Positions 1 to 8,551 of a stretch of 36,757 bases of DNA are shown piece by piece. Origin of the DNA: Acidobacteriota bacterium (GTDB lineage Bacteria; Acidobacteriota; Blastocatellia; Pyrinomonadales; Pyrinomonadaceae). Where the stretch lies: assembly GCA_020200135.1 (NCBI GenBank), contig JAIVJI010000035.1, positions 1-36,757 on the forward strand, given 5' to 3'. The number at the start of each line of letters is the position of its first letter. The first letter of the stretch is position 1. The notes under the pieces were generated by a model. The model was not told the origin of the DNA, searched no databases, and saw nothing but the letters and a program-made list of their open reading frames with translations. Made by a program: the position numbers and the translations under genes.

Positions 1-147
1 GTAAACCCCCGCGTCGTCGGCCGTCTCGATGCCGACGATCAGGTTGGGGTCACTCGGAATGTCGAGGCCGCTCAAAACTTGAGCGAGTTCGCTCGGCGCG
101 AGCTTAGACGCTCAACCGGCGCACGAAACCATCTCGGTCAGACGCAT
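1..147 (-). CDS. selD: Selenide, water dikinase (selenophosphate synthetase), selenoprotein form, 3' end outside window
   Basis: SelD makes selenophosphate from selenide and ATP in the cytoplasm, the selenium donor for selenocysteine. Read on the minus strand from ATG at 147, 49 codons are visible. The start [16 protein letters not shown] and the later ETADDAGVY match the family: an RLT start, the catalytic Cys/Sec loop before a Lys, and an Asp-Asp metal/ATP segment. Codon 12 (112-114) is UGA, exactly where SelD enzymes carry the catalytic Cys or Sec, and the frame stays open and family-like to the window edge. A strong ribosome site (GGAGGTGAAGCG then ATG) fixes the start. It begins 35 bases after the A2M stop on the same strand, so co-transcription is possible. 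An ordinary gene caller would miss or truncate it at the UGA. Identity is confident; Sec decoding is inferred from position, conserved downstream sequence and the adjacent hairpin. Confidence 0.88.
80..114 (-). promoter_or_regulatory. Candidate bacterial SECIS hairpin beginning at the selD UGA
   Basis: Directly from the UGA, the minus-strand RNA can fold into an outer stem UGAGCG (114-109) with CGCUCA (85-80), a symmetric 5+5 internal loop, an inner stem GCUCG (103-99) with CGAGC (95-91), and a 3-base loop (98-96). A compact hairpin immediately 3' of the UGA and inside the reading frame is what SelB-dependent bacterial selenocysteine insertion uses. The tiny apical loop differs from the E. 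coli fdhF type, and an alternative GAGCG/CGCTC pairing exists, so the exact fold is uncertain. Confidence 0.6.
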
Positions 148-1497
148 CGCTTCACCTCCTCAGGGAATGAGTAACAGTGAAGTCATCGTACCACGAACCT
201 TGTGGGCTGGACGACGACGCGCGCCTCGGGGTTGTAGTAGTCGTAGAGCTGCGACGGCGCGGTCAGCGCGTTGAGCCGGTAGCGCGGGCGGAACTTGAAG
301 CGGACGCGCGCGGCGCCCGTGTGCGGCCAGAGGTAGACGACGACGCGGTCGGGCAGCACGTCGTAGCGGCTGAAGGCCCCGCCAGACTCCTCCAACGCGC
401 GTTCGAGCGAGGCGCGGTCGACGTCCGCGCCCGGCGGCAGCCCCACCTCGCCGAGCAACATGCCGTGGCCGCTGCCGCCGACGCGCACGGCCTCGACGCT
501 GCACGTCACCTCGTCGCCCACCCCGGCGGCCGGGCGGTCGTAAGCCACAGAGAAGCGGAGCGGCCCGGCCGCCGCCTTCCGCCCGGCCCAGGGCACGTAG
601 AAGGTCGTGACCAGTTGCGCCTGCGCCGGCCGCGTCGCGCCCGCGCGCCGCACCTCGACGCGGTTGTCGCCCGCGCCGAGGTGCGCCGAGAGGTCGAGCG
701 TGAGCGGCGCGGTCGCCCTGTCCGAAGCCGGCAGCGCGAGACGGCCCGCGCGCCGTCCGTTGACGAAGACCTCGGCCACGTCCGTCCCGTCCGACGCGCC
801 GCCGCCCGAAGCGGCGGGGGTCGAGAGCAGCGCGTCGAAGACGCTGATGGTCGCCTGCGTCGAATGCCAGACGCCGTAGCGGTCTTTGTTGCGCAGCAGG
901 AAGACGAGCGCGCGCCCCTCGACACTCTTCGCCCAGCGCGAACGCGGCGACGAGGTATGGCTCGTCCGACCCCTCGACGCCGGGCGCGAGGTAGCCGAGC
1001 GCACGCCGTAGCGGGGCCTGTTGTGGCGCCTGTGGCGTCTGTGTTCGGGCCGCCTGAGACGGTTTTGCCTGAGCGGCCGGAGCCGCGCCGTCGCCCTTTC
1101 GCGCGGAGGCGGCGAGGACGCGCGCGATGTAGGCGGTCGTGAGCGCGGTCTGACGCTTGTCCTCGCCGGCGTCGTGCCGGCGCGTGACGGGCCAGCTCCC
1201 GTCCGCGCGCTGCCGTTGCAGCAGCCACGCGCGCGTCTCTTCGATGACGCCGGCGTCAACGTCGATGACGCGGCCCGCGTCGTTCAGGAAGCGCAGCGCG
1301 TAGGCCGTCAGCGCGAAGTCGGGCTCCTCGCCGCGCCCCCAGTAGGTGAAGCCGCCGCCCGCCGCGCGGTAGCCGAGCAGCCGCTCGTAGCCCTCGCGCG
1401 CGTATTTGCGGGCGCGCGCCACGACCTGATGGTCTTCGCGCCCCGCCGACTTCGCGTAGTAGCCGAGCACGAGGACGCTCGGGTAGGTCGAGGAGAT

Positions 1498-1521
1498 GGT
1501 CTGCTCGCCGCACCCGTAGGG
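1498..1521 (-). other. Thioester motif of the A2M protein
   Basis: The codons read PYGCGEQT. The Cys and Gln of GCGEQ form the internal thioester in A2M and complement proteins, so this copy keeps the residues needed for covalent trapping even though the gene around it is interrupted. Confidence 0.85.
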
Positions 1522-2214
1522 CCGCTTCATGATGGCCTCGACGCCTTCGACGACGTGCGCCGCCAGGTTCGGGTAGAGCTTCAGCTCGCCGCGCAACGAG
1601 CCGCGTATCGCGTCCGCGGGGACGCTGACGCCGAGCGCGCCCGCGTCCGAGAAGACCGCGCCGTCCGTGAGCGAGCGCTCCTCGCCGTCGGGGTGGACGG
1701 TGACGGGCTTCTCGACCGCGTCGCTCGCCTCGGCGCCGGAAGCGGTCACGCGCTGCCGACCGTCCGCGACCGAGGCGACGGCGCGGAATTCAAACTCGGG
1801 TCGCGCGGCCTCGCCCGCCGGCACCTCTTCGCGGAGACGCGCCGGGCCCCCGAGCGTGAACCAGTCCTCCGGCTTCAACTCCACGTCCACGCCCATCGTC
1901 CGCCCGAGGTAGTTGCGCAGCACGACGGGAAGCTGTATCTCGTCGCCCTCGGTGAGCACGCGCGGCGGGTCGTGCTCGACGAAGAAGGGCTGGAAGGCGA
2001 GGAACTCGTGCTCGAAGGCGCCGAGCCGCCCGTCCTCGGTCGAGGCGATGACCGACATCCTCCACGTCGTGATGTTGTCGGCCAGCCGAAACTTCAGACG
2101 CGCCGTGCCGTCGCGCGCCGTCTCAAGCTCGGGGCTCCAGACGAGCGTCTCGGGGAAGAACTCGCGCAGGCGCGGCGTCGAGAGCGGCGCGCCCGAGACG
2201 GCGCCCCGGTGCTT

Positions 2215-2560
2215 CACCGACGACACCTGCGTCATCGAGTTGTTCACCACCGCCGCGGTCTCGCCCGTCACCGAGACCGACTCCATCACCCCCCCGACGC
2301 GGAGCATCACATCCAGCTTCGTCAGGTTCGACGAGAAGACGCTGACCTGCTCGATGACCGTCCGGCTGAAGCCCGGCGCCTCGAACGTGAGCGTGTAGAC
2401 GCCGGAGGGGAGGCCGCGCAGGAAGTAGACGCCCTCTTCGTTCGTCTCCGCGGCGAATTCGAGCGGGGCGATGTTGTGTTTGGCCTTGACCACGGCGCCG
2501 GGGACGACCGCGCCCTGCGGGTCGGCGACGGCGCCCGTGATGGCGCCCGTCCCGCCCGAG
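2215..2560 (-). other. CnaB/carboxypeptidase-regulatory-like domain plus TonB-receptor-style tail in the A2M bait region
   Basis: Between the MG domains and the A2M domain the protein reads GAITGAVADPQGAVVPGAVV, then NEEGVYFLRGLPSGVYTL, then LRVGGVMESVSVTGET. The first two parts are the signature of a carboxypeptidase-regulatory-like (CnaB-fold) domain. The last resembles the link into the plug of Oar/TonB-dependent receptors common in Acidobacteriota. It lies where classical A2Ms keep the protease bait loop. The domain match is from recognised motifs; the role as bait is inference. Confidence 0.7.
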
Positions 2561-2639
2561 AAGGCGGCGGCCGCCGCCACGACCGGCGTCGGCGTGCTTT
2601 CGGGCGCGGGCCGCGCGGCGCCGGCCTCGGTGTAGTAGG

Positions 2640-3270
2640 CGAGCGTGAAGTCGTCGGGAGTGTCGGCGCGTCCGTCCGGCCCGTCGCTGTGGAGCGTGAC
2701 GGTGCGGACGGCGCGCGCGAAAGGCTTCGGCTCGCGGTGCGCGCCGCCCGACGCGTCGTAGCGCCGGCGGTCTTCGGCCCACGCGACGAGGTCGAAGGTC
2801 TCGAACGTCGAGAAGGTCGCGCGCACGGGTCGGCCCCAGCCGTCGCGCAGCCCGTCAAGATTCACCGAAGACTTCGAGAGCGCGGCGGCGAGCGCGTCGC
2901 GCGAGGCGGGGAAGCGCGCTGCCGAGCGCCTCGCGGTCGCGGATGAAGAGGCCGGTGCGCTCGCGGTATCGGGCGGCGGCGCGGTCGAGCTGCTCGCCCG
3001 TCTGGCGGAAGTAGTGCCACTCGAAGCGCGCAGCGTCGAAGTCGTCGTCCGTACCTGCCCGCTCGTCGGCGCCGCTGCTGTAGAGTTCGAGCCTCTCCAG
3101 GTCGCGCTCGAAGGAGAAGCGCGGGCGGAAGGGCTGCCCCCAGGGGTCGAGCACGGCGGCGAGGTCAACGCCGCGTTCCTCCAGCGCGCTCTTCAGCGCG
3201 GGTTCGTCCTGTGGGTACTCGCCCGTGCGCCCGTAGTGCGCGGCGAGCGCCGTCTTCAGCTTCGAGAGTT
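2640..3270 (-). other. Two tandem GspG-pseudopilin-like modules within the A2M protein
   Basis: The first module (about 3036-3270) has a helix ending in YPQDEPALKSALEERG, then DPWGQPF, then SSGADERAGTDDDF. The second (about 2644-2950) has RDALAAALSKSSV, DGWGRPV and SDGPDGRADTPDDF. Both share the order found at the C-terminus of type II secretion GspG: DPWG turn, strands, and an Asp-rich calcium-loop-like segment. The frameshift at about 2917 falls inside the second module. Assignment is by motif order only. Confidence 0.55.
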
Positions 3271-5253
3271 GCGCGCCGACGAGGCCGGAGAAGAGGCTCG
3301 ACATGTCGCGCGCGAACTCGGTGCCGGTCGCGACGCTGCGTTCGCCGCCGTGGCGCTCGCCGTTGTAGAGCATCTCGGCGACCGTCTCGAAACCTTCGGG
3401 CCGGCGGCGCGACAGGTCCAGCCGCTCGACCTCGCGGCGCGTGACGCCGCCGAGCGCCGCGCCGCCGTACCAGAAGTCTTCCAGCGAGCCGGCGAAGCCG
3501 AAGCCGCGCGAAGACTCTCCGTCGGCGCGCGCGCGCTCCTCGACCGCCTTGTCGAAGACGACGACGCCGAGCGCGCCCGCGGCCCTGCGCCCGTCGGCGG
3601 TGCGCAGGGAGAACTCGGCGCCCGCCTCCTCGCCCGGCCGGAAGCTCTTTTGCGAGAGCCTCACGTCGAGCTTCAGCTCGCGGTCGCGCGGGAAGACGAC
3701 CGTGCGCGCGCCGGAAGCGTAGCCGTCGTCTTCGTCGTTCGCCGGCGCGACGCCGGTCGCCGTCACGCTGACGGGGCCGTCGAACTCCGCGCCCGTCGGG
3801 ATGACGAGCGACGCGCGGCCGCCCGAGAGCCGCACGGTCTTTGAGACGAGGACGCGGCCGCGCGAGACAGCGTCCACGACCGCCGTCATGCCCTCCGCGT
3901 CGGATGAGAGTTCGACCCCGACGGGCTCGCCCGCGCGGTAGACCGTCCTGTCGGTCTCGACGCGTATCTCGGGCACGCCGTCGCGGCGGGAGTCGAGCCA
4001 GAAGTCTTCGCCGTGGAGCCCCACCTGCCCCCGGCGGTCGCGCGCGACGAATCGCACGGGGATGTGGTCGCGCCGCTCGTCGCGCGCGACCGCCGGCGCG
4101 AGAACCTTCGCCACGCCGTAGCGGTTCGTCCGCGCCCTGAAGAGCGCGCGTTCGTCCCCGCGCCCCTCGCGGCGCGGCCCGAAGTGCGCCGCGTTGTACG
4201 TGTCGGCGACCTTGGCGTAGACCGACACGTCGCACTCGGCCGGCGTGCCGTCGGCGTAGAAGGTCGAGAGGTAGAAGGCCAGCGGGAGACCCCTCGCCTG
4301 GCGGAAGCGCCCCTCGCTGACGTAGACGTGAATCGGCTCCCTGGTCAGGCGGAGCGAGAAGCGTCGCTGCTCGGTGCGGTTGGTCGTCGGGTCGGTGACG
4401 TAGGCGACGAAGTCGAGGTCGCGGAAGCGTTCGTGGCCCGACTCGGCCAGCTCGTTGTGCTCGCCCGAAAGGTCGAGCCGCGCGTGGAAGCGGCCGCGCT
4501 CGTCCGCCCGGCCCTCGACGGCCGGGTGCTCCCGCGTCTCGTACTTCTGCTCCTCGTAGTTCCAGCGCCGCTCGGTCTGGCGCACGACGCGCACGCGGCC
4601 GCGTTTGACGGGCTGGCCGAAGAGGTAGTCGGCGCCGACGTCGACCGCCGGCTGCTGACCCGCGAGGTAGAAGGGGCGGTCGGTCTTCACCTCGACCGAG
4701 AAGTTGGGCAGGTCGTAGCGGCCGACCTTGAACGCGGCCGTCGCGCCGTGGTCCACGTCGTAGCGCCCGTCCTCCAGCTCGAGCTTGAGCGTGTAGGTGC
4801 CGAGCCGCGCGCCTTCGGGGACGCGCCAGTCGGCTGAGGCGACGCCGAAGCGCGAGGTCTTGAGCGTCTCGTTGAAGACCGTCTCCTCCGCCTCGTCCTC
4901 GACGCGGAAGGTGACCTCCTCGCCCGCGACGGCGTGCTCCGCGGGGTCGAAGACGAGAGCGCGCAGGTGCGCGGTCTGCCCCGGCTGGTAGAGCGGCTTG
5001 TCGGTGTTCAGCAGGACGCGCGGCTCCTGCGCGACCGAGACCTCCGCCTCGGCCTCCTGCACGAACGAGCCGCGCCGCGCCGTGACCTTCAGCTCGGCGT
5101 CGCCGTCGTCCTCGACCGCGCGCGGCAGCTCGAAGTCGAGCGAGGCCAGCCCCTCGCCGTCGGTCACGCCCGAAGCCTTGACGACGGTCTTGACGGCGCC
5201 GTCGTTGAAGGTGAGCGCGGCCTCGACGGGGACGCCCTTCGACGGGCGCTGCG

Positions 5254-6462
5254 TCACGGGGTTGGCCGTGCGGACGCGCGCCGTGAGCGGCGAGCCGGCG
5301 CGCGCGCGGCGCGGCGAGACGACGCGCAGCTCGAAGAGGTCGGGAGTGACTTCGGAGACCGAGACGACGCCGCCTGCCGTCGCAGTCGCGTGCGCCGCGT
5401 CGTCGTCGGGCGCGAGGCTGTAGCGCAGGCGGTACCAGGGGAACTCGTCGCGGTCGGACTCGGGCAGCTCCGAGTAGCGAAGTCCGAGCGGCACCTCGAA
5501 CGAGTTTGTGCCGCGCCGCACGCGCACGAACGTCTCGGCCGAGGCTCGCACCGCGTCCCTCGGGTCGAGCAGCTCGACGCGCAGGCGGGCGGGGAAGTCG
5601 TGCCCCGTGCCGCGCGCGTGGTCGAGGGCTGGAAGCGGCCGAGCGCGATGACGGCGACGGCGCGCGTCAGGCGGTGGCCGGCGACGCGCAGCCAGGTGAG
5701 GCGGCCCGCCTCGACCTCCTCGCGCACGGCCCACGACGGCATCAGCGAGACGCCGACGCCGTGCTCGACCATCAGCTTGATGAAGTAAGTGTCGTTGGAT
5801 TCGAGCGCGAGGTCGGGGCTGAGGTCAACGCGCTTGAAGAAGGAGTCGGTGGCGCGGCGGATCGAGGCGCCCTGCTCGAAGAGGATGAAGCGCGCGCGGC
5901 GCATGTCTTCCACGTCGACCTCGCCCGACCCGGCGAGCTTGTGCCGCGGCGAGACGACGAGACCCAGCTCGTCCTCGAACAGCTCGGTCACCTGGAGCGC
6001 GGGCGAGTAGACGGGGAGCGAGGCGAAGCCCACGTCGGCCGCGCCGTTGAGGATGTCGGCGACGGTCTGCTCGGTGCTGACGGTGGTGCGGAAGGAGAGC
6101 TCGACGCGCTCGTGGTCGCGCATGAAGGACTCGAAGAGGCGCGCGAAGAGGTGGACGAAAGCCTGCGTGGCGGCGGCCGCGCGGACGCGGCCCCTCGGCT
6201 CGTGGTCGTCGCCGCGCATCCGCTCGCGCAGCGCGTCGGCCTCGCCGATGATGCGCTCGGCGTAGGAGAGCGCGAGCTGCCCGGCGTCGGAGAGGCGCAC
6301 GCCGCCCCTGGCGCGGATGAAGAGCGGCTCGCCCAGCTCGCGCTCCAGCGCCTTGATCTGGTGGCTCACGGCCGACTGCGTCATGTTAAGTTTCTGTGCC
6401 GCGCGCGTGAACGAGAGCGCCTCGGCCACCTCGCGGAAAGTCCTTAACTGCGACAGCTCCAT
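5254..6462 (-). CDS. LysR-type transcriptional regulator, C-terminus lost by fusion into the A2M gene
   Basis: The start MELSQLRTFREVAEALSFTR is the LysR winged helix-turn-helix (residues 1-60, with NMTQSAVSHQIKALERELGE as recognition region). It is followed by a periplasmic-binding-protein-like effector domain (about 95-280) with VVSPRHKLAG and VEHGVGVSLMPSWAV. LysR homology stops at about residue 280 (FQPS, near 5623), some 15-20 residues short of the usual end. The frame then continues to 5254 as an out-of-frame reading of the A2M gene, so residues after 280 are not LysR sequence. The regulator would read 402 residues where about 300 is normal. It is divergent from the small protein gene at 6636 and could act in the shared interval 6463-6635; its effector is unknown. 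The DNA-binding domain is intact, so partial function is possible. Confidence 0.85.
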   Translation of the reverse strand: MELSQLRTFREVAEALSFTRAAQKLNMTQSAVSHQIKALERELGEPLFIRARGGVRLSDAGQLALSYAERIIGEADALRERMRGDDHEPRGRVRAAAATQAFVHLFARLFESFMRDHERVELSFRTTVSTEQTVADILNGAADVGFASLPVYSPALQVTELFEDELGLVVSPRHKLAGSGEVDVEDMRRARFILFEQGASIRRATDSFFKRVDLSPDLALESNDTYFIKLMVEHGVGVSLMPSWAVREEVEAGRLTWLRVAGHRLTRAVAVIALGRFQPSTTRAARGTTSPPACASSCSTRGTRCEPRPRRSCACGAAQTRSRCRSDFATRSCPSPTATSSPGTACATASRPTTTRRTRLRRQAASSRSPKSLPTSSSCASSRRAARAPARRSRRASARPTP

Positions 6463-6635
6463 GCGTTAAGCACCTCTCGAAAATGTGGATGAATATAGTT
6501 AATCCCCCGGATGAACACAATGCGTTAGACGACGGGGCAAAGCCGCGCCTATCATCGGCGTCGAAACCGGGCGAACGAAAACCGATTTCTGAAGAAGCGC
6601 GGCGGCGTCGCCGCATGAATGAAAGGAGCTTTAAG

Positions 6636-6941
6636 ATGATTCCGTTCAGACTCGAACACGTGATTGACAGGACGCTAAATGAGGGCGCGTGCGAGGAGCA
6701 GAAGGTTCTGAGGGAGCTGGCCGGGGTGCGGCTGAGGCCGGCCGAGGCGCGCGCCGAGTGGCCGCGCGTGCTCGAACACAAGTGGTTCGTCAGCGAGCGG
6801 CTGGGGCGCGACGTGGGGCTGCGCGTGGCCGCGCTCGACTACTTCGAGAACGTGCGGCTCCCGCGCCACACGCGCACGTCCCACCGGCCCGCCGCGTCAC
6901 GCCTCCGCCGCGCGGCGCGGGCGCACAGCCTCGTCGCTTAA
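6636..6941 (+). CDS. Small protein with conserved WPRVLEHKW..ERLGRDVG motif (DUF4032-like), copy 1
   Basis: This 101-residue protein starts at ATG 6636 (MIPFRLEHVIDRTLNEG), chosen because AAAGGAG lies 8 bases upstream. An upstream in-frame ATG at 6483 would add an unlike, Arg-rich stretch. The core at residues 25-60, RELAGVRLRPAEARAEWP then RVLEHKWFVSERLGRDVG, is nearly the same as in the protein at 24282-24608, so the two are paralogs. From memory the EHKW/GRDVG segment resembles the C-terminal part of DUF4032; function is unknown. The tail is Arg/His/Ser-rich. Its stop codon shares the TTAA at 6938-6941 with the convergent glpD stop. Divergent from the LysR gene. Confidence 0.7.
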   Translation: MIPFRLEHVIDRTLNEGACEEQKVLRELAGVRLRPAEARAEWPRVLEHKWFVSERLGRDVGLRVAALDYFENVRLPRHTRTSHRPAASRLRRAARAHSLVA

Positions 6942-8551
6942 ACACCGGGACGAAAGCGCTCGACGTAGCTTCGATAAGCCTCGATCTCACCCGAGGCTCT
7001 TTTGTCGTCCCAGCCCAGAAACTTTTGCGCGACGTGCGCGGCGCGCTCCGACGCGTCCAGCCCGACGCTGCCGTTAAGCCCGACCATCGTCCGCCGCAGC
7101 AGGCAGTCCGCCAGCGTCTCGGCCATCTCCTCGCGGAAGGCGTAGACGACCTCGGCGGCGATGGTGCCGGTCTCTTCGCTGATGGGTCGGGAGAGTTCCG
7201 CGTCGCGCCGGGCGAGGCGCAGGACCTCGGCGGCCCGCGCGCCGTAGACTCTCAGGAGCCTCGCGGTGCACAGGGGAGGGAGCGTGCTCTGCGCCTCGAA
7301 GTCGCGCCGGAACGCGTCGAAGTCTTCGACGGCCGCGCCGGGGAGGGGGACGGCGGCGGTCTGACAGGGCGGGGGCGTCCTGCCGAGCGCGCGGAAGAGC
7401 AAATCGACCGCCCCCTCGGCGAGCGCGCGGTAGGTCGTGAGCTTGCCGCCGACGACCGAGTAGAGGCCGCGCACGCGCGACGGCCGGATGAAGTGGCGGC
7501 GCGTCACGCCGCCCTCCTCGCCCACCTCGGCGCGCGGCAGCGGGCGCACGCCGGAGTATGTGTAGAGCACGTCGCCGCGCGTGAGCCGCGCCGTGGGGAA
7601 GGCGCGGTTCGTCTCTCGCAGGAGGTACTCGATCTCGCGCGCGTCCGCCTCGACGCGGTCGAGGTCTCCCTTGTAACGCTCGTCGGTCGTCCCGACGAGG
7701 AGCTTCCCGTCCCAGGGCACGACGAAGAAAGGGCGGCCGTCCTCAAACGCCTCTGAGTAGACGGCCGCGCGCGGCGCGCCCGCGAAGGCGCGGACGACGA
7801 CGTGGCTCCCCTTCGTCCCGCCGATGAGCCGCCCGCCCCCCGCGCCCGACCCTTCGAGCACCTCGTCAACCCAAGGGCCGGCGGCGTTGAGGATGAAGGG
7901 GGCGTGCGCCTCGTGCGTCTCGCCGCCGAGCAGGTCTGTGAAGACGACTCCGCGCGCCGCGCCGTCTTCGACGAGCGGGCGCTCGACGCGCGCGTACGTG
8001 AGGACGGTCGCGCCGGCGGCGCGCGCCGCGAGCGCGTTCTCGACCGCGAGGCGCTCGGCGAACTCGACCTGCGCGTCGTAGAAGAGCGCGGCGCCGCGCA
8101 AGCCTTCGGTCTCAAGGCCGGGCGCGCGGGCGCGCACCTCGGCCGGCGTGAGCATCCGGTGGCGCGGGAGCGACCTGGACGACGAGAGCAGGTCGTAGGC
8201 GAGCATCCCCGCGCGGATGGTGAGGAGGCCGCGGCGACGCCCCGCGTAGACGGGGAAGAGCACCGGGAGCGGGCGGACGAGGTGCGGGGCGACGCCGCGC
8301 AGCAGCGTCTCGCGCTCGCGCAGCGACTCGCGGACGAGCCCGACCTCGCCGTGTTCGAGGTAGCGCAGCCCCCCGTGAATCAGCCGCGTCGAGGCGGCGG
8401 TCGTCCCCGAAGAGATGTCGCCCTTGTCGAGCAGCAGCACGCGCAGGCCGCGCATCGCCGCGTCGCGCGCCACACCGCACCCGTTCACGCCGGCGCCGAC
8501 GACGACGGCGTCGAAGGCCGCGCCGGAAATGTCAGTGGGCACTCGCCTCAT
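6938..8551 (-). CDS. glpD: FAD-dependent glycerol-3-phosphate dehydrogenase
   Basis: GlpD oxidises sn-glycerol-3-phosphate to dihydroxyacetone phosphate and passes electrons to the quinone pool at the inner membrane. The 537-residue protein shows the FAD-binding [20 protein letters not shown] (residues about 13-32) and the family segments [20 protein letters not shown] and [27 protein letters not shown] and [10 protein letters not shown] follow, then a helical C-terminal domain. Length is normal. The start (ATG 8551) overlaps the glpK stop as ATGA (8548-8551), so the pair should be translationally coupled: GlpK makes the substrate that GlpD uses. No glpF or GlpR gene is next to them. Nothing looks broken. 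Confidence 0.96.
   Translation of the reverse strand: MRRVPTDISGAAFDAVVVGAGVNGCGVARDAAMRGLRVLLLDKGDISSGTTAASTRLIHGGLRYLEHGEVGLVRESLRERETLLRGVAPHLVRPLPVLFPVYAGRRRGLLTIRAGMLAYDLLSSSRSLPRHRMLTPAEVRARAPGLETEGLRGAALFYDAQVEFAERLAVENALAARAAGATVLTYARVERPLVEDGAARGVVFTDLLGGETHEAHAPFILNAAGPWVDEVLEGSGAGGGRLIGGTKGSHVVVRAFAGAPRAAVYSEAFEDGRPFFVVPWDGKLLVGTTDERYKGDLDRVEADAREIEYLLRETNRAFPTARLTRGDVLYTYSGVRPLPRAEVGEEGGVTRRHFIRPSRVRGLYSVVGGKLTTYRALAEGAVDLLFRALGRTPPPCQTAAVPLPGAAVEDFDAFRRDFEAQSTLPPLCTARLLRVYGARAAEVLRLARRDAELSRPISEETGTIAAEVVYAFREEMAETLADCLLRRTMVGLNGSVGLDASERAAHVAQKFLGWDDKRASGEIEAYRSYVERFRPGV

Larger units (their letters stand above)
183..5623 (-). pseudogene. Alpha-2-macroglobulin family protein, 5'-truncated and interrupted by two frameshifts
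   Basis: Bacterial A2M proteins are large periplasmic or surface thioester proteins thought to trap proteases. About 1800 codons are readable in three consecutive frames: 5623 to about 2917 (macroglobulin MG domains with beta-strand repeats, starting near DFPARLRVELLDP), about 2917 to 938 (bait-region insert, A2M domain from PETLVWSPELE, thioester motif PYGCGEQT, helical thioester domain), and 938 to 183 (C-terminal MG and receptor-binding-like domains, ending PTRFVVR). Domain order and length fit the family. Both frame changes are +1 shifts, near GCGCGC at about 2917 and in a GGG run at about 938, consistent with one extra base each. No signal peptide is found: the 5' end runs directly into a LysR gene. 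It may be a real pseudogene, or an intact gene damaged by indel and assembly errors; I cannot tell which. Confidence 0.8.

Noticed and set aside
112..114. Reading the selD UGA as a stop and calling the gene a 11-codon fragment or pseudogene
   Set aside because: SelD-like sequence continues in frame after it and the UGA is at the known Cys/Sec site.
2900..2930. Programmed ribosomal frameshifting in the A2M gene
   Set aside because: No slippery heptamer or stimulatory structure stands out, and two shifts plus a missing 5' end fit damage or sequencing error better.
177..2946. Long plus-strand frames opposite the A2M gene
   Set aside because: Arg/Ala/Val-rich, no domains, no ribosome sites; shadows caused by high third-position GC.
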